A DNA stretch of 64,000 bases from Gynuella sp. (GTDB lineage: Bacteria > Pseudomonadota > Gammaproteobacteria > Pseudomonadales > Natronospirillaceae): NCBI GenBank assembly GCA_028282465.1, contig JANQHX010000031.1, positions 41,896-105,895 on the forward strand, given 5' to 3'. This document shows positions 10,454 through 20,024 of this stretch, piece by piece. Each line of letters starts with the position of its first letter. Within the stretch, counting starts at the first letter, position 1. The notes beneath the pieces are model-generated. The model was not told the DNA's origin, did not search any database, and saw only the letters and a list, made by a program, of their open reading frames with translations. Made by a program: the position numbers and the translations under genes.

Positions 10454-11296
10454 ATGAAGGCGGTTGCAGAGTTTACCCTTAAAAACCGATTTAATGCCAT
10501 TTTACTGGTGTCCGTCAGCGCTGCTATTCCAGTTACATTCTGGCTTAGCGCAGCGCTATTAGCGCTAATTACGCTCCGAAAAGGGTACAACGAAGGAACA
10601 ATCGCACTGCTGTGTTCAGTAGTGGGTGCTGCCATTGGGATGACTCAAACCGATATTTTTCTGGGTCTCCTGGTCAACCCCATGGTATTCGCTCTTGCCA
10701 TTGTTCTTAGGTCTACCAATAGCTGGCTTTACAGCTTGGTTGCCGGTTGTTTCTTGAGCATAGTTGGCACCTTGCTAACACACCTTTTGCTGTTGGATTT
10801 TTTGAATAAAACCTTCGACTTTATGGTCGCTGAGTATCAGAAAATTGAGAACAGCGAAGCCTGGGTTAATGTCATTTTAGCGATGAAAGAAGTTGCTCCC
10901 TTTGGCTTAGCCCCTGGCGCGGTAACCATATCAATCTTAACCTTGATTCTCGGGCGATCCTGGCAGGCAGGTTTGTTTAACCCTGGCGGGTTTCAGAAAG
11001 AATTTCATGAATTAAGAATGCCGCCCAAGTTTTTGGGAATGCTAATGGTTACCGGTTTAGGTTTATTGGCTTGGAGCCCACTTGCGATCGAATCAGTGAT
11101 TATTCCGTTGGTATTTTGCGGAGTTGCCCTGGTTCATGGAGTAGTAAAAAAGCGTGATATGGGAACGCCCTGGTTGACAGGTTTTTACATCCTCACGGTG
11201 TTCTTTTTTCAATTAATGATACCTTTAGTGGTGTTAGCGGCTGTCATCGACTCGTTCGTTGATATTCGCTCTAAGCTAGAGGTAGCTAAAGATTAA
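10454..11296 (+). CDS. Multi-pass membrane protein of the rpsR-rplI interval
   Basis: A 280 aa, strongly hydrophobic protein with about seven or eight predicted membrane segments and no soluble domain. Its position between rpsR and rplI is the one held by a conserved, functionally uncharacterised membrane protein (DUF2232/YybS-like) in pseudomonads and relatives. It lies 15 bp after rpsR and 35 bp before rplI, within the ribosomal operon. Family assignment is mainly from context and hydrophobicity; no catalytic motif is seen. Confidence 0.75.
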   Translation: MKAVAEFTLKNRFNAILLVSVSAAIPVTFWLSAALLALITLRKGYNEGTIALLCSVVGAAIGMTQTDIFLGLLVNPMVFALAIVLRSTNSWLYSLVAGCFLSIVGTLLTHLLLLDFLNKTFDFMVAEYQKIENSEAWVNVILAMKEVAPFGLAPGAVTISILTLILGRSWQAGLFNPGGFQKEFHELRMPPKFLGMLMVTGLGLLAWSPLAIESVIIPLVFCGVALVHGVVKKRDMGTPWLTGFYILTVFFFQLMIPLVVLAAVIDSFVDIRSKLEVAKD

Positions 11297-11331
11297 TATT
11301 CTTAATCAATTTATTAACTGAGGTAAGCAAA

Positions 11332-11781
11332 ATGGAAGTCATTCTGCTGGAAAAAGTTGGCAAATTGGGTGGACTGGGTGACAAGGTAACTGTTAAGAGC
11401 GGTTATGGTCGTAATTACTTAGTTCCTCAAGGCAAAGCCGTTCCTGCTAACGCAGCTAATGTTGAACAATTCGAAGCACGTCGCGCCGAATTGGAAAAAG
11501 CCGCTGCGGACAAACTGGCTGCTGCACAGGCTCGTGCAGACAAAATCAATGAATTACAGCTGAGCGTAACAGCTCAAGCTGGTGATGAAGGCAAGCTGTT
11601 CGGCTCTATCGGTGCTCGTGACCTAGCCGAGCTGGCTACTGGCGCTGGTATCGAAATCACCAAAGCTGAGATTCGTCTGCCAACAGGCCCAATTCGCAAC
11701 ACTGGCGAATTCGAAGTGTCTGTACACCTGCACCCAGAAGTAGACGCAGTTCTGCATATTATTGTCGTTGCTGAAGAGTAA
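11332..11781 (+). CDS. rplI: 50S ribosomal protein L9
   Basis: A 149 aa two-domain L9. The N-terminal rRNA-binding domain shows [18 protein letters not shown] and [13 protein letters not shown], then a long connecting helix (residues about 45-75), then the C-terminal domain containing [14 protein letters not shown]. Preceded by an AGGTAAG ribosome-binding site. Last gene of the ribosomal operon, followed by a terminator. Confidence 0.99.
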   Translation: MEVILLEKVGKLGGLGDKVTVKSGYGRNYLVPQGKAVPANAANVEQFEARRAELEKAAADKLAAAQARADKINELQLSVTAQAGDEGKLFGSIGARDLAELATGAGIEITKAEIRLPTGPIRNTGEFEVSVHLHPEVDAVLHIIVVAEE

Positions 11782-11810
11782 GTAGGGCTGTTAGCACAAG
11801 CACCCTATTG

Positions 11811-11845
11811 AAGGCTGAACCAGAGATGGTTCAGCCTTTTTTTTT
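11811..11845 (+). terminator. Intrinsic terminator after rplI
   Basis: An 11-bp perfect stem, AAGGCTGAACC (11811-11821) with GGTTCAGCCTT (11828-11838), a 6-nt loop, and a run of nine T from 11837 to 11845. It ends the rpsF-rplI operon before dnaB. Confidence 0.95.
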
Positions 11846-11966
11846 GCCCTGGTATTTATTGGTTGTTATATCTCATGCATCAGGGAAAGCCATTGCACAT
11901 GAAAGCTAGCACTCGGTCTGCGCATGAAATACCATATTTAATTCTTTTACTCCGCCTCTTATTTGA

Positions 11967-13367
11967 ATGACTGATTTACCTGCACTTGATTTGGATTCTG
12001 CCAATTCACCAGAACTCTCACATCTTAAAACTCCTCCTCATTCCCTAGAGGCCGAGCAATCTGTGCTGGGTGCTTTACTACTGGATAACAGCCAATGGGA
12101 CGGCGTTGCAGAAACCATTACTAGTGATGATTTTTATCGGCAAGAACATCGCATCATTTTTAGAACCATGGAAAGGCTAGTGTCTGACTCCAAGGCCTGT
12201 GACATTGTCACAGTGGGGGATGAAATCGAGCGCGACAACAAGCTCAACAGCATAGGTGGCAGAGCTTATTTAATCGAATTAGTGGATCAGGCGCCAAGCG
12301 TGAGTAATGTGGTGGCTTATTCAGGAATCATCCACGAACGTAGTGTTCAACGGCGACTCATTTCAGCGGCCTCTGAAATATCGTCAAAAGCTTTTGACCC
12401 TCAGGGCAAAGACGCTGCCACACTGCTTGATGAGGCAGAACGTACAGTTTTCAAAATAGCCGAAGAGCGACCTAATCAAGGTGGCTTAGAAGGCATTAAG
12501 CCCATTCTGAACCGCTCAGTTGAGCGCATACAGGAACTCTATTCCTCCACGGATGCCATCACGGGTGTTACCACGGGGTTTTCCAAACTTGATGAGCGTA
12601 CATCTGGCTTAAACGCCGGTGACCTAGTGATTGTCGCCGCTAGACCTTCTATGGGTAAAACCACATTCGCCATGAACTTGGTTGAAGCCGCAGCCATGAG
12701 CCAGAATCAACCAGTTATGGTCTTCAGCCTGGAAATGCCAGCCGACCAGCTGGCCGCACGTATGATTTCGTCTCTTGGTCGAATCAACCAAACTCGGGTT
12801 CGGACTGGTAAGCTTGAGGGTGATGACTGGGACAGACTCACCACCGCTGTGAATATGCTGCACAATCGTTCGTTGTTTATTGATGACACAGCAGGCATTA
12901 GCCCCACTGAGATGAGGTCTCGGGTTCGAAGAGTGGCTCGGGAACATGGCAACCCGGCATTGATTATGGTCGACTACCTTCAGCTTATGACTATTAAAGG
13001 GTTTTCTGAGGGCCGTACCAATGAGATCTCTGAAATCTCACGGTCGTTAAAAGCCATCGCCAAAGAATTTGATTGCCCTGTCGTGGCCCTTTCGCAGCTA
13101 AACCGTTCGTTAGAGCAGCGTCCCAACAAAAGACCGGTAAACTCTGACTTAAGGGAGTCGGGTGCAATTGAGCAAGACGCCGATATTATCTGGTTTATCT
13201 ACCGTGATGAGGTCTATAACGAAGACACGCCAGACAAAGGCATTGCAGAAATAATTACAGGCAAACAGAGAAACGGCCCCATTGGTACCGATCGTTTAGC
13301 CTTTATTGGTCAATACACCCGTTTTGAAGATCTCGCCCATGGTTATGACGGAGACGGAGGCGAATGA
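11967..13367 (+). CDS. dnaB: Replicative DNA helicase
   Basis: DnaB is the hexameric 5'-3' helicase of the replication fork. The 466 aa sequence has the N-terminal DnaB domain (LEAEQSVLGALLLDN), then the RecA-like core with Walker A at AARPSMGKTT (about residues 229-238), the Walker B strand LIMVDYLQLM, and the DnaB-specific SLKAIAKEFDCPVVALSQLNR segment. No intein interrupts it. Its stop overlaps the alr ATG by 4 bp. The ribosome-binding site before ATG 11967 is weak, but the conserved N-terminus supports this start. Confidence 0.98.
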   Translation: MTDLPALDLDSANSPELSHLKTPPHSLEAEQSVLGALLLDNSQWDGVAETITSDDFYRQEHRIIFRTMERLVSDSKACDIVTVGDEIERDNKLNSIGGRAYLIELVDQAPSVSNVVAYSGIIHERSVQRRLISAASEISSKAFDPQGKDAATLLDEAERTVFKIAEERPNQGGLEGIKPILNRSVERIQELYSSTDAITGVTTGFSKLDERTSGLNAGDLVIVAARPSMGKTTFAMNLVEAAAMSQNQPVMVFSLEMPADQLAARMISSLGRINQTRVRTGKLEGDDWDRLTTAVNMLHNRSLFIDDTAGISPTEMRSRVRRVAREHGNPALIMVDYLQLMTIKGFSEGRTNEISEISRSLKAIAKEFDCPVVALSQLNRSLEQRPNKRPVNSDLRESGAIEQDADIIWFIYRDEVYNEDTPDKGIAEIITGKQRNGPIGTDRLAFIGQYTRFEDLAHGYDGDGGE

Positions 13368-14437
13368 GCCGAGGAACTCAGGCCATCATTCATCTCGATG
13401 CCGTCCAACATAACTTTTCCGTCGCTCACTCATTAGCTCCCAATTCCAAGCGCATGGCGGTAGTTAAGGCGGATGGTTATGGTCATGGCGCACAACAAAT
13501 TTCCAAAGCATTACATAACTCCGATGGCTTCGCGGTGGCCACCTTAGCAGAGGCAGAAGCACTGCATATTGCGGGCATTAACCAAAATAAACTGCTTCTG
13601 GAAGGAGTTGCGAATCCGGATCAGTTGCAAAAAGCTAATGACTTAAACCTATGGTTGGTAGTGCATAAGCTCGAACAGATTGACTGGCTAACGGCATGTT
13701 CACTACCAAATCAACATTGGAATGTCTGGCTTAAAGTCGATACCGGAATGCACAGATTGGGTTTACCGCCAAACTCAGTGCCTGCTGCACTGACAGCACT
13801 TTCAGAGCTAGAAACAGTGGCATCAGTTACCTTAATGACCCACTTTGCCAGAGCCGATGAAATCGGCAATGCCCACACCCAACGCCAAATTCAGTTATTC
13901 AATTCTTTAACTGATAAAGCATGTGAAACAAGTCTTTGTAACTCACCAGGCATTTTTTTCTGGCCTGAAGCCCATGGCAGCTGGATAAGGCCGGGCATAA
14001 TGCTCTATGGAGCAAGCCCGAGTGCAGATAAAACAGCTAAAGAACTGGGCTTAAAACCTGCCATGACCCTGAACTCACCCATTATCGACATTCATCAAAT
14101 TAAAGCTGGGGAGTCCGTGGGTTATGGCGGCCGATGGACAGCCAAGTCTGACTCAGTCATAGCAACTCTGGCTATTGGCTATGGTGATGGGTACCCAAGA
14201 CATGCTCCAAATAACACACCGGTTTGGATTAACGGAAAAATAGCTAAACTGGTGGGAACCGTCAGCATGGATATGCTCTGTGTCGACATTTCAAATCTTG
14301 AAGAGGTTCAATGTGGTGACATAGCTGAGCTTTGGGGCGCTAATTTGCCAGTGGATGAAGTGGCCAAGCACTGCGGCACCATAGGATATGAATTGTTAAC
14401 CAGAGTAATGCCCCGCGTGGAAAAAGTTTACCTGTAA
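13364..14437 (+). CDS. alr: Alanine racemase
   Basis: PLP enzyme that makes D-alanine for peptidoglycan. Lys35 in MAVVKADGYGHG is the PLP lysine, and the catalytic tyrosine lies in the AIGYGDGYPR motif of the C-terminal domain. The 357 aa length is normal. It starts inside the dnaB stop (ATGA overlap), and the dnaB-alr pairing is common in gammaproteobacteria. Confidence 0.97.
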   Translation: MSRGTQAIIHLDAVQHNFSVAHSLAPNSKRMAVVKADGYGHGAQQISKALHNSDGFAVATLAEAEALHIAGINQNKLLLEGVANPDQLQKANDLNLWLVVHKLEQIDWLTACSLPNQHWNVWLKVDTGMHRLGLPPNSVPAALTALSELETVASVTLMTHFARADEIGNAHTQRQIQLFNSLTDKACETSLCNSPGIFFWPEAHGSWIRPGIMLYGASPSADKTAKELGLKPAMTLNSPIIDIHQIKAGESVGYGGRWTAKSDSVIATLAIGYGDGYPRHAPNNTPVWINGKIAKLVGTVSMDMLCVDISNLEEVQCGDIAELWGANLPVDEVAKHCGTIGYELLTRVMPRVEKVYL

Positions 14438-14439
14438 AG

Positions 14440-14865
14440 TTAATCGCCCGTGCCGTAGGCTTTTTCTACAACCTTTTCTTTCTGCTCCATGGTAAGCACC
14501 GACATAACTTGTTGATGAACTTTTACTTTTTGCATTTTTGTTCTGAGATTTAAAGACTGTCTTGCTTGATTAATTGAGCGCTGAGTAGCAGGTTCAATTG
14601 AACCGCTAGAAATCAACTCCTGATACCTCAATTCCAAACGATTCCTTTGATTCTGAAATTGCACCTGAACGAGTTGGTCATTTTCAAATATCTCATTAAT
14701 TTGCGACTGTTGTTGATCAGACAGTTTCAACTCTTTGAGCATTCTAGCCAGTTGAATCCCAGTATTGATGTTTTCGTTTTCAGCCCCCATAACGGTTGCA
14801 GGAAGCAAGACTAAAACGGCTAAAAACAAGCAGTTTGTGAACTTAGAAATTATCAACTGACCCAC
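14440..14865 (-). CDS. CpxP/Spy-like periplasmic protein
   Basis: A 141 aa secreted protein: hydrophobic signal segment at residues 10-27 with cleavage probably after VMGA. The rest is helical and charged, with an LTMEQ near the C-terminus and LKLSDQQQSQINEIF earlier. These are the two LTxxQ-type repeats of the CpxP/Spy family of periplasmic chaperones. It is transcribed away from a CpxR/CpxA-like pair, the same divergent arrangement as E. coli cpxP-cpxRA. In E. coli CpxP inhibits CpxA, and the same role is inferred here. A candidate CpxR box lies in the shared upstream region. Confidence 0.8.
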   Translation of the reverse strand: MGQLIISKFTNCLFLAVLVLLPATVMGAENENINTGIQLARMLKELKLSDQQQSQINEIFENDQLVQVQFQNQRNRLELRYQELISSGSIEPATQRSINQARQSLNLRTKMQKVKVHQQVMSVLTMEQKEKVVEKAYGTGD

Positions 14866-14923
14866 AACTGAACTCCCGTAAGGTTTAAGAATCTTAGAAC
14901 ACGCAAAGATAAGCTTAGACCCG

Positions 14924-14939
14924 GTAAAGGTTGGGTAAA
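14924..14939. promoter_or_regulatory. Candidate CpxR-binding box
   Basis: Two direct GTAAA repeats, at 14924-14928 and 14935-14939, are separated by 6 bp (11 bp centre to centre, one helical turn). The known E. coli CpxR box is GTAAA-N4-8-GTAAA. It sits between the divergent cpxP-like and cpxR-like genes, as expected for autoregulation. Inferred from motif and position only. Confidence 0.65.
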
Positions 14940-14999
14940 CCGTTTTGAATAAAAACTTTCGATTAGAAAGAATTCCACTAATTTTATTGGGTACTTACT

Positions 15000-15731
15000 A
15001 TGACCGAGCAAGCCAACCACCATCTGCTACTGATTGACGACGATTTCAACCTAGGTCAGTTGCTGAAAGAATATCTGGAAATTGAAGGTTTCAAACTCGA
15101 CACTGCCCATAACGGCGCTGACGGTATCGCGAAAGCAGAAAAGGACTATGACCTAATATTGCTGGATGTGATGATGCCTGATATGAGCGGTTTTGAAGTT
15201 CTAAAAATCATTCGCCAAAAGAAACAGATTTTAACGCCTGTTCTGATGCTCACTGCGAAAGGTGATGAAATGGATCGAGTGTTAGGACTTGAACTTGGAG
15301 CGGATGACTACCTTCCTAAACCCTATTCTCATCGTGAATTAGTGGCTCGTGTAAAAGCTCTAATTCGTCGCTCACAAATGGATATGTCTCCAGAGCAAAA
15401 GCAAATTCACTTGGACGTTGGTGGTATCGAGTTAGACACATCCACCCACAGCGCAAAAGCTGAAGGCAACATACTAGAGTTAACCACCACAGAGTTTAAA
15501 GTGTTACAAACTCTGATGATTGAAGCCAACAAAGTAGTAGATAAAAATTCTTTAAACCTAGCCGCACTGGGTAGAAGGATTGAAGCTTACGACAGATCTA
15601 TTGATATGCACGTGAGCAACCTGCGGAAAAAAATACAGGCCGTTGCACCAGACCTACAACGAATCAAAACGATTCGAGGTGTAGGTTATATGTTCACTGA
15701 CGAGGAAAATGCGGCAGAGGAACAAGAGTGA
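15000..15731 (+). CDS. cpxR: CpxR-like response regulator
   Basis: OmpR-family regulator of 243 aa. The receiver has the acidic pocket LLIDDDF, phospho-acceptor Asp56 in LILLDVMMP, and the conserved Lys in YLPKPYS. The C-terminal winged-helix domain ends SIDMHVSNLRKKIQ and IRGVGYMF. The start at 15000 is the first ATG in frame. Its stop overlaps the start of the histidine-kinase gene. The symbol is supported by the cpxP-like neighbour, the CpxA-like kinase and the CpxR box. The DNA-binding domain alone would not distinguish it from other OmpR-family members. Confidence 0.85.
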   Translation: MTEQANHHLLLIDDDFNLGQLLKEYLEIEGFKLDTAHNGADGIAKAEKDYDLILLDVMMPDMSGFEVLKIIRQKKQILTPVLMLTAKGDEMDRVLGLELGADDYLPKPYSHRELVARVKALIRRSQMDMSPEQKQIHLDVGGIELDTSTHSAKAEGNILELTTTEFKVLQTLMIEANKVVDKNSLNLAALGRRIEAYDRSIDMHVSNLRKKIQAVAPDLQRIKTIRGVGYMFTDEENAAEEQE

Positions 15732-17131
15732 TCCAAGAACACTGGCTAGCCAGGCTTAACCCCTGGCATAGCCTGTTTGGAAAATTTTTTATATGGTTCT
15801 GGATTACTTTAGTACTGATTATTTCGGCTACCACCTTTGTAGTTCAACACTATTCCACCCCTTATCGAATGATCGCAGCTGATGACAGCTACGACCGAAT
15901 CCTAAGACGACAAGCCAGACGCATTGTTTCGTTCTACGCTCGCTTTGGCCCGGATGCCATTCACCAAATTCAGCGCATCAATGAGCGAGAACAAATTCAA
16001 ATCATTATGATTGATGATGATTTTCGAATGATTGGCAACCCCAGACCCAATCGAAAAGTGATTCCCATGATGACCGAGATGTTGGAATCTGAAAAACCCG
16101 TCATAGGCTTATTTGCAACTGAGGTCTGGTTAGGCCCAGTTCACTTGCAAGTAAACGACCGGCATTATTTTTTGCTATTGAAAGGGGTTCCCTTTCCTGA
16201 GGGGCAGGCGCTGCCACCTAGGTTGGAAAACCGCTGGATCGTCGCGGCTTTGGCACTCATTCTGAGCTGTTTCTTGAGCGCCGGATTGGCCTGGTCGTTC
16301 TCCAGACCCATCACCAAAATGAGACGCGCCGCCCGAAGCTTGGCCCAAGGCCGATTAGACACCCGTCTTGGAGACGAAATCGTGTTGCGCCATGATGAGT
16401 TCGGTGCACTTGGAAGAGACTTTGATGACATGGCTGCTCGGTTAGAAAATCTAATTCATGCCCAGCAACGATTGCTTTCAAATGTGAGTCATGAATTGCG
16501 GTCACCGTTGACACGAATCCAAGTGGCATTAGGTATTGCCCATTTAAAAGCACCAGATGTGATGACCAGTACTCTAGACCGCATCGAAAAAGAATCGAAT
16601 CAACTGGAGCAAATGATCGCCCAGGTATTGAAGCTGTCCCGTTTAGAAAACCAAATGCAACATGTGCAAATGGTTGCTTTAGATCTATCGCAATTGATCA
16701 ACAAAATTGTCGATGACGCCAATTTCGAAGCTCAAGCATCCAACAGATCTGTGGTGTTGAATGCACAGCATACCTTGACTGTTCAAGGAGAAAGCCAGCT
16801 ACTCGAAAGCGCCATTGAAAACGTAGTCAGAAATGCCATTCGCTACACACCCGAAAACACTGCGATTGATGTAAATACTTTTGACCAAGACAATCAGGTA
16901 ATTGTGACGGTTAGAGATAAAGGCGCTGGGGCGTCTGAAGAAATCATAGCCCATCTCTTTGAGCCCTTTTATAGAGCAGTGCAAAACGAAGGAAATGGCG
17001 CAGGTCTTGGACTTTCAATCGCCTATCAAGTGGTCAAAAGACATCATGGAGAAATCAGCGCACGTAATCATCCAGAAGGCGGATTAGAAGTTTGCTTCAA
17101 GTTCCCGGGCATTCCTTTAATTGATCCCTGA
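15728..17131 (+). CDS. cpxA: CpxA-like envelope-stress sensor kinase
   Basis: Membrane histidine kinase of 467 aa. Membrane segments lie at about residues 18-40 and 165-185, bracketing a ~125 aa periplasmic sensor. They are followed by HAMP (SRPITKMRRAARSLAQG) and the phospho-acceptor His near residue 254 in LLSNVSHELRSPLTR. The ATPase domain has an N box at NVVRNAIRYTP, a G1 box DKGAGAS and a G2 box GAGLGLS. The HAMP-H-box stretch closely resembles E. coli CpxA (QQRLLSDISHELRTPLTR). The start (GTG at 15728) overlaps the cpxR-like stop by 4 bp, so the two are translationally coupled. It should respond to misfolded envelope proteins, by family. Confidence 0.85.
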   Translation: MIQEHWLARLNPWHSLFGKFFIWFWITLVLIISATTFVVQHYSTPYRMIAADDSYDRILRRQARRIVSFYARFGPDAIHQIQRINEREQIQIIMIDDDFRMIGNPRPNRKVIPMMTEMLESEKPVIGLFATEVWLGPVHLQVNDRHYFLLLKGVPFPEGQALPPRLENRWIVAALALILSCFLSAGLAWSFSRPITKMRRAARSLAQGRLDTRLGDEIVLRHDEFGALGRDFDDMAARLENLIHAQQRLLSNVSHELRSPLTRIQVALGIAHLKAPDVMTSTLDRIEKESNQLEQMIAQVLKLSRLENQMQHVQMVALDLSQLINKIVDDANFEAQASNRSVVLNAQHTLTVQGESQLLESAIENVVRNAIRYTPENTAIDVNTFDQDNQVIVTVRDKGAGASEEIIAHLFEPFYRAVQNEGNGAGLGLSIAYQVVKRHHGEISARNHPEGGLEVCFKFPGIPLIDP

Positions 17132-17208
17132 CACAGAACCATCATTTTGCCCAGATCTGGAGTCTTCTTATAATTTAATGCTCTTATTTAACCACTCAGT
17201 TATTTGTC

Positions 17209-17724
17209 ATGAATTCTGCCATTGAACAATTTGAAATTAAGCCTGCTACTGAACTAGATATTCCTACTATTCTGCATTTCATCAGGTCTTTAGCTGAATA
17301 CGAAAAACTACTACCCATGGTTGAAGCCACTGAAGAAAAGCTTAAGGACACTCTGTTTGATAATCCTGTCGCTGAAGTTGTCATCGGTTTTTATCAATCT
17401 AAACCAGTGGGATTCGCACTGTTTTTTCAAAATTACTCTACCTTCTTGGCCAAGCCCGGTTTGTATCTGGAAGATCTATTTGTTGATCCTGAATTTAGAG
17501 GTTATGGCTTCGGCCAATCTTTATTTTGCTACGTGGCAGCGCAGGCAAAAAACAGAAACTGTGGTCGATTTGAATGGACAGTACTGGACTGGAATCAACC
17601 TGCCCGAGATTTCTATGCTTCCATGGGATCAGTGGAACATGATGACTGGATCATTAATCGATTAACCGGCGATGCGCTGGATAAAATCGCAGAAAATTTC
17701 CAGCAGTCTGGTAACGCAAATTAA
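17209..17724 (+). CDS. GNAT-family N-acetyltransferase (SSAT-like)
   Basis: A 171 aa single-domain acetyltransferase. The acetyl-CoA loop reads PEFRGYGFGQSLF (V/R-x-x-x-G-x-G/A) at about residues 98-110, preceded by LYLEDLFVDP. The overall pattern (ATELDIPTILHFIRSLAEYEKL, then WNQPARDFYASMG) resembles diamine/spermidine acetyltransferase-type GNATs. The substrate is not proven. It lies 4 bp before the YbaK-like gene and is probably co-transcribed with it. Confidence 0.85.
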   Translation: MNSAIEQFEIKPATELDIPTILHFIRSLAEYEKLLPMVEATEEKLKDTLFDNPVAEVVIGFYQSKPVGFALFFQNYSTFLAKPGLYLEDLFVDPEFRGYGFGQSLFCYVAAQAKNRNCGRFEWTVLDWNQPARDFYASMGSVEHDDWIINRLTGDALDKIAENFQQSGNAN

Positions 17725-17728
17725 AATT

Positions 17729-18205
17729 ATGACTCCAGCCATCCAATTACTTAAGAAACTAAAGGTTAGCTTCAAACTTCATGAGTATGAAACGGATACC
17801 CATGATCTAGGTTATGGTGAAGCTGCTGCCAAAGCACTGGGGGTTCCTACCAATATAATGTTTAAAACGCTTTTAGCGAGTTCTGAAAAGAATAAGCCAC
17901 CCTGTGTTGCGGCATTGGTACCCGTTAGTAGCCAACTTAATCTTAAACATCTGGCAAAAGCTTCGAAATACAAAGCATTAATGATGGCTGATCCGAACCT
18001 AGCTGAAAAATCGACAGGTTATCTGGTTGGAGGCATTAGTCCTTTTGGACAGAAGAAATCATTGCCCATTTTTGTAGATAGCAGCATCACTGAGTTAGAA
18101 GAAGTATTTGTCAGTGGTGGTAAGCGTGGATTGCAAATTTCGATCTCCCCCGAGGATTTGATTGATGTTTTAAATGCTCGCTCGGCGCATTTGGTATCAC
18201 CTTGA
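17729..18205 (+). CDS. ybaK: YbaK/EbsC-type Cys-tRNA(Pro) deacylase
   Basis: Trans-editing enzyme that hydrolyses mischarged Cys-tRNA(Pro). The 158 aa protein from ATG 17729 begins TPAIQLLKKLKVSFKLHEYE. It contains the invariant lysine region (NIMFKTLLAS) and the C-terminal YLVGGISPFGQKK, all characteristic of YbaK. An upstream in-frame start at 17672 would overlap the GNAT gene and add a non-conserved leader, so 17729 is preferred. Confidence 0.92.
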   Translation: MTPAIQLLKKLKVSFKLHEYETDTHDLGYGEAAAKALGVPTNIMFKTLLASSEKNKPPCVAALVPVSSQLNLKHLAKASKYKALMMADPNLAEKSTGYLVGGISPFGQKKSLPIFVDSSITELEEVFVSGGKRGLQISISPEDLIDVLNARSAHLVSP

Positions 18206-18214
18206 ATAGTTATG

Positions 18215-18236
18215 GTCGAGCTGAAATTAGCTCGAC
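18215..18236. terminator. Hairpin after ybaK
   Basis: Perfect 8-bp stem GTCGAGCT (18215-18222) with AGCTCGAC (18229-18236) and a 6-nt GAAATT loop, 10 bp past the ybaK stop. The following bases (AATTCCCG) are not a U-tract, so it is a weak intrinsic terminator or an RNA-stabilising hairpin. Confidence 0.5.
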
Positions 18237-18374
18237 AATTCCCGTTGCGAATCACTTAAGCCATCACAATTTGTAGAGTGAATTACATTTTGGGCTTACG
18301 TTATTTGATAGCTTGAAATTTTCTGATAAGTTGAAAGCTGCACGGGAATAAAAACAACAAAGACCGGAGAAAAA

Positions 18375-18809
18375 ATGAAATCAATTCTACTTGTGATCGT
18401 CACACTATTTACTGCCAATCTTGCGTTTTCTGAAGACCCATCCGTTATCGGCAAATGGGTCTCAGTGGATGATGAAACTGGACAAAGACAAAGCATTGTC
18501 GAACTTTATCAAAAGGACGGTGAGCTCAGGGGAAAACTCTTGGAGCTACTCATACCCGAGGACAAAGGCAGTGTTTGCAGCAAGTGTAAAGGCGACCTTA
18601 AAAACCACCCAATAGAAGGCATGGAAATCATCTGGGGACTTACACTTAAAGATGGAGTTTGGCAAGGGGGTCAAATCCTAGATCCCAGCCGGGGCAGAGC
18701 CTACAGAGCTAAAATTTCTCTTCAAGACAACCCAGACCTGCTGGATGTGAGGGGCTTTATGGGGATCGCCGCATTGGGCCGAACTCAAACCTGGCAGAGA
18801 GTGGAATAA
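18375..18809 (+). CDS. DUF2147 secreted protein
   Basis: A 144 aa protein with a signal peptide (residues 1-19, ending NLAFS). It then carries the DUF2147 pattern: VIGKWVSVDDETGQRQSIVELYQKDGELRGKL, CSKCKGDLKNHPIEGMEI with two cysteines that bracket a short loop, and a C-terminal RGFMGIAALGRTQTWQRV. Members are exported, compact and of unknown function. A GGAG ribosome-binding site precedes the ATG. No obvious operon partner. Confidence 0.85.
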   Translation: MKSILLVIVTLFTANLAFSEDPSVIGKWVSVDDETGQRQSIVELYQKDGELRGKLLELLIPEDKGSVCSKCKGDLKNHPIEGMEIIWGLTLKDGVWQGGQILDPSRGRAYRAKISLQDNPDLLDVRGFMGIAALGRTQTWQRVE

Positions 18810-18889
18810 CTACAAATCTTGGTTTTCAAATTGGAATTATGGACTAACCTGAGAAGGTATATTCAATTGTTAACTGAGATTTCCAAATA

Positions 18890-19252
18890 ATGGCCAGCAT
18901 TCTAGTTGTTGACGATTCCAGCTCTATACGCCAGCTTGCATCATTTACGCTCAAGTCAAAAGGGCATGAGGTTCAAGAGGCTCCAGACGGTAAGGAAGCG
19001 CTCACTAAAGCCAAGAGCGCAGTATTCGACTTGGTGCTCACTGACCGCAACATGCCAAATATGAACGGTGTGGAGTTAACACAGGAGCTAAGAGGTTTAC
19101 CCAGCTATAAAGCCACACCTATATTGATGCTCACCACAGAAAGTGAAAATGAAAAAAAACAGGAAGGAAAATCTGCTGGGGTAACTGGCTGGATCGTCAA
19201 ACCTTTCCACCCAGATACCTTGCTCAATATCGTGGCAAAATTGCTAGATTAA
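18890..19252 (+). CDS. CheY-like single-domain response regulator
   Basis: A 120 aa stand-alone receiver. It has the acidic pair LVVDDS, phospho-acceptor Asp52 (VLTDRNMP), the conserved Thr in LMLTTES, and Lys in IVKPFHP. No output domain is present. It resembles CheY-type regulators that accompany chemosensory systems, but no che genes are near, so its kinase and target are unknown. Confidence 0.9.
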   Translation: MASILVVDDSSSIRQLASFTLKSKGHEVQEAPDGKEALTKAKSAVFDLVLTDRNMPNMNGVELTQELRGLPSYKATPILMLTTESENEKKQEGKSAGVTGWIVKPFHPDTLLNIVAKLLD

Positions 19253-19269
19253 GCATAATGGCTTTCGCT

Positions 19270-19299
19270 AAAGAGGCGCTTAATAGCAGACCTCTTTTT
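19270..19299. terminator. Probable bidirectional terminator
   Basis: Stem AAAGAGG (19270-19276) with CCTCTTT (19291-19297) and a 14-nt loop, lying between the convergent cheY-like and rpiA genes. T residues follow on the plus strand and the A residues before it give U residues on the other strand. The large loop makes the call moderate. Confidence 0.5.
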
Positions 19300-19319
19300 A
19301 ACTTTTAAGGGATTGTTAA

Positions 19320-20024
19320 TTAAAAATAATTGCCATCTTGGGCAACTGTATTGGCAACAGTAAAGGTTTTCACGCCCTCTGCCGTACCCAAAAGCAGCAC
19401 ATCTGCCGGTCGAGCCGCAAATAGCCCGTTAGTTACGACTCCCACAATTGAATTTAGATTGTTTTCTAACTCAACCGGGTTTTCTATCTTCATACCATGA
19501 ACGTCCAGAATATGGTTGCCATTGTCAGTAACAACGCCTTCTCGATAAACAGGATGCCCACCCAGCTTCACTATTTCTCTGGCCACATAACTGCGGGACA
19601 TTGGAATCACTTCGACTGGTAGTGGAAAACCACCCAACACTTCCACAGCCTTTGACTCATCTGCAATGCATACAAACTTTTTGGCAACGGCAGTGACAAT
19701 CTTTTCTCTGGTAAGAGCAGCGCCACCGCCCTTAATTAATTCCAGTTTTTTATTCGCTTCGTCCGCACCATCTATATAGAAGTCCATGGCAGAAATATCA
19801 TTAAGATCAAACACTTCAATACCATGACCTTTAAGCCTCTCAGCTGAAGCTTCTGAACTGGCAACAGCACCTTTAAAGTCAGTTCTAAATGCAGCCAGCT
19901 CATCAATAAACATATTCGCAGTAGAGCCTGTACCAATCCCCAAAATGGTATCCGCTCTCAGGTCAGGCTCAATAAAAGAAATAGCCGCTTGCGCTACCGC
20001 TAATTTTAATTCGTCTTGAGTCAT
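19320..20024 (-). CDS. rpiA: Ribose-5-phosphate isomerase A
   Basis: Interconverts ribose-5-phosphate and ribulose-5-phosphate in the pentose phosphate pathway. The sequence from ATG 20024 starts [14 protein letters not shown] as in E. coli. It contains GIGTGSTA (phosphate loop), [25 protein letters not shown] (catalytic Asp/Lys region) and [11 protein letters not shown]. Length is 234 aa. A TTG five codons further upstream could also serve but is not conserved. Divergent from ilvA, the same pairing seen in many gammaproteobacteria. Confidence 0.97.
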   Translation of the reverse strand: MTQDELKLAVAQAAISFIEPDLRADTILGIGTGSTANMFIDELAAFRTDFKGAVASSEASAERLKGHGIEVFDLNDISAMDFYIDGADEANKKLELIKGGGAALTREKIVTAVAKKFVCIADESKAVEVLGGFPLPVEVIPMSRSYVAREIVKLGGHPVYREGVVTDNGNHILDVHGMKIENPVELENNLNSIVGVVTNGLFAARPADVLLLGTAEGVKTFTVANTVAQDGNYF

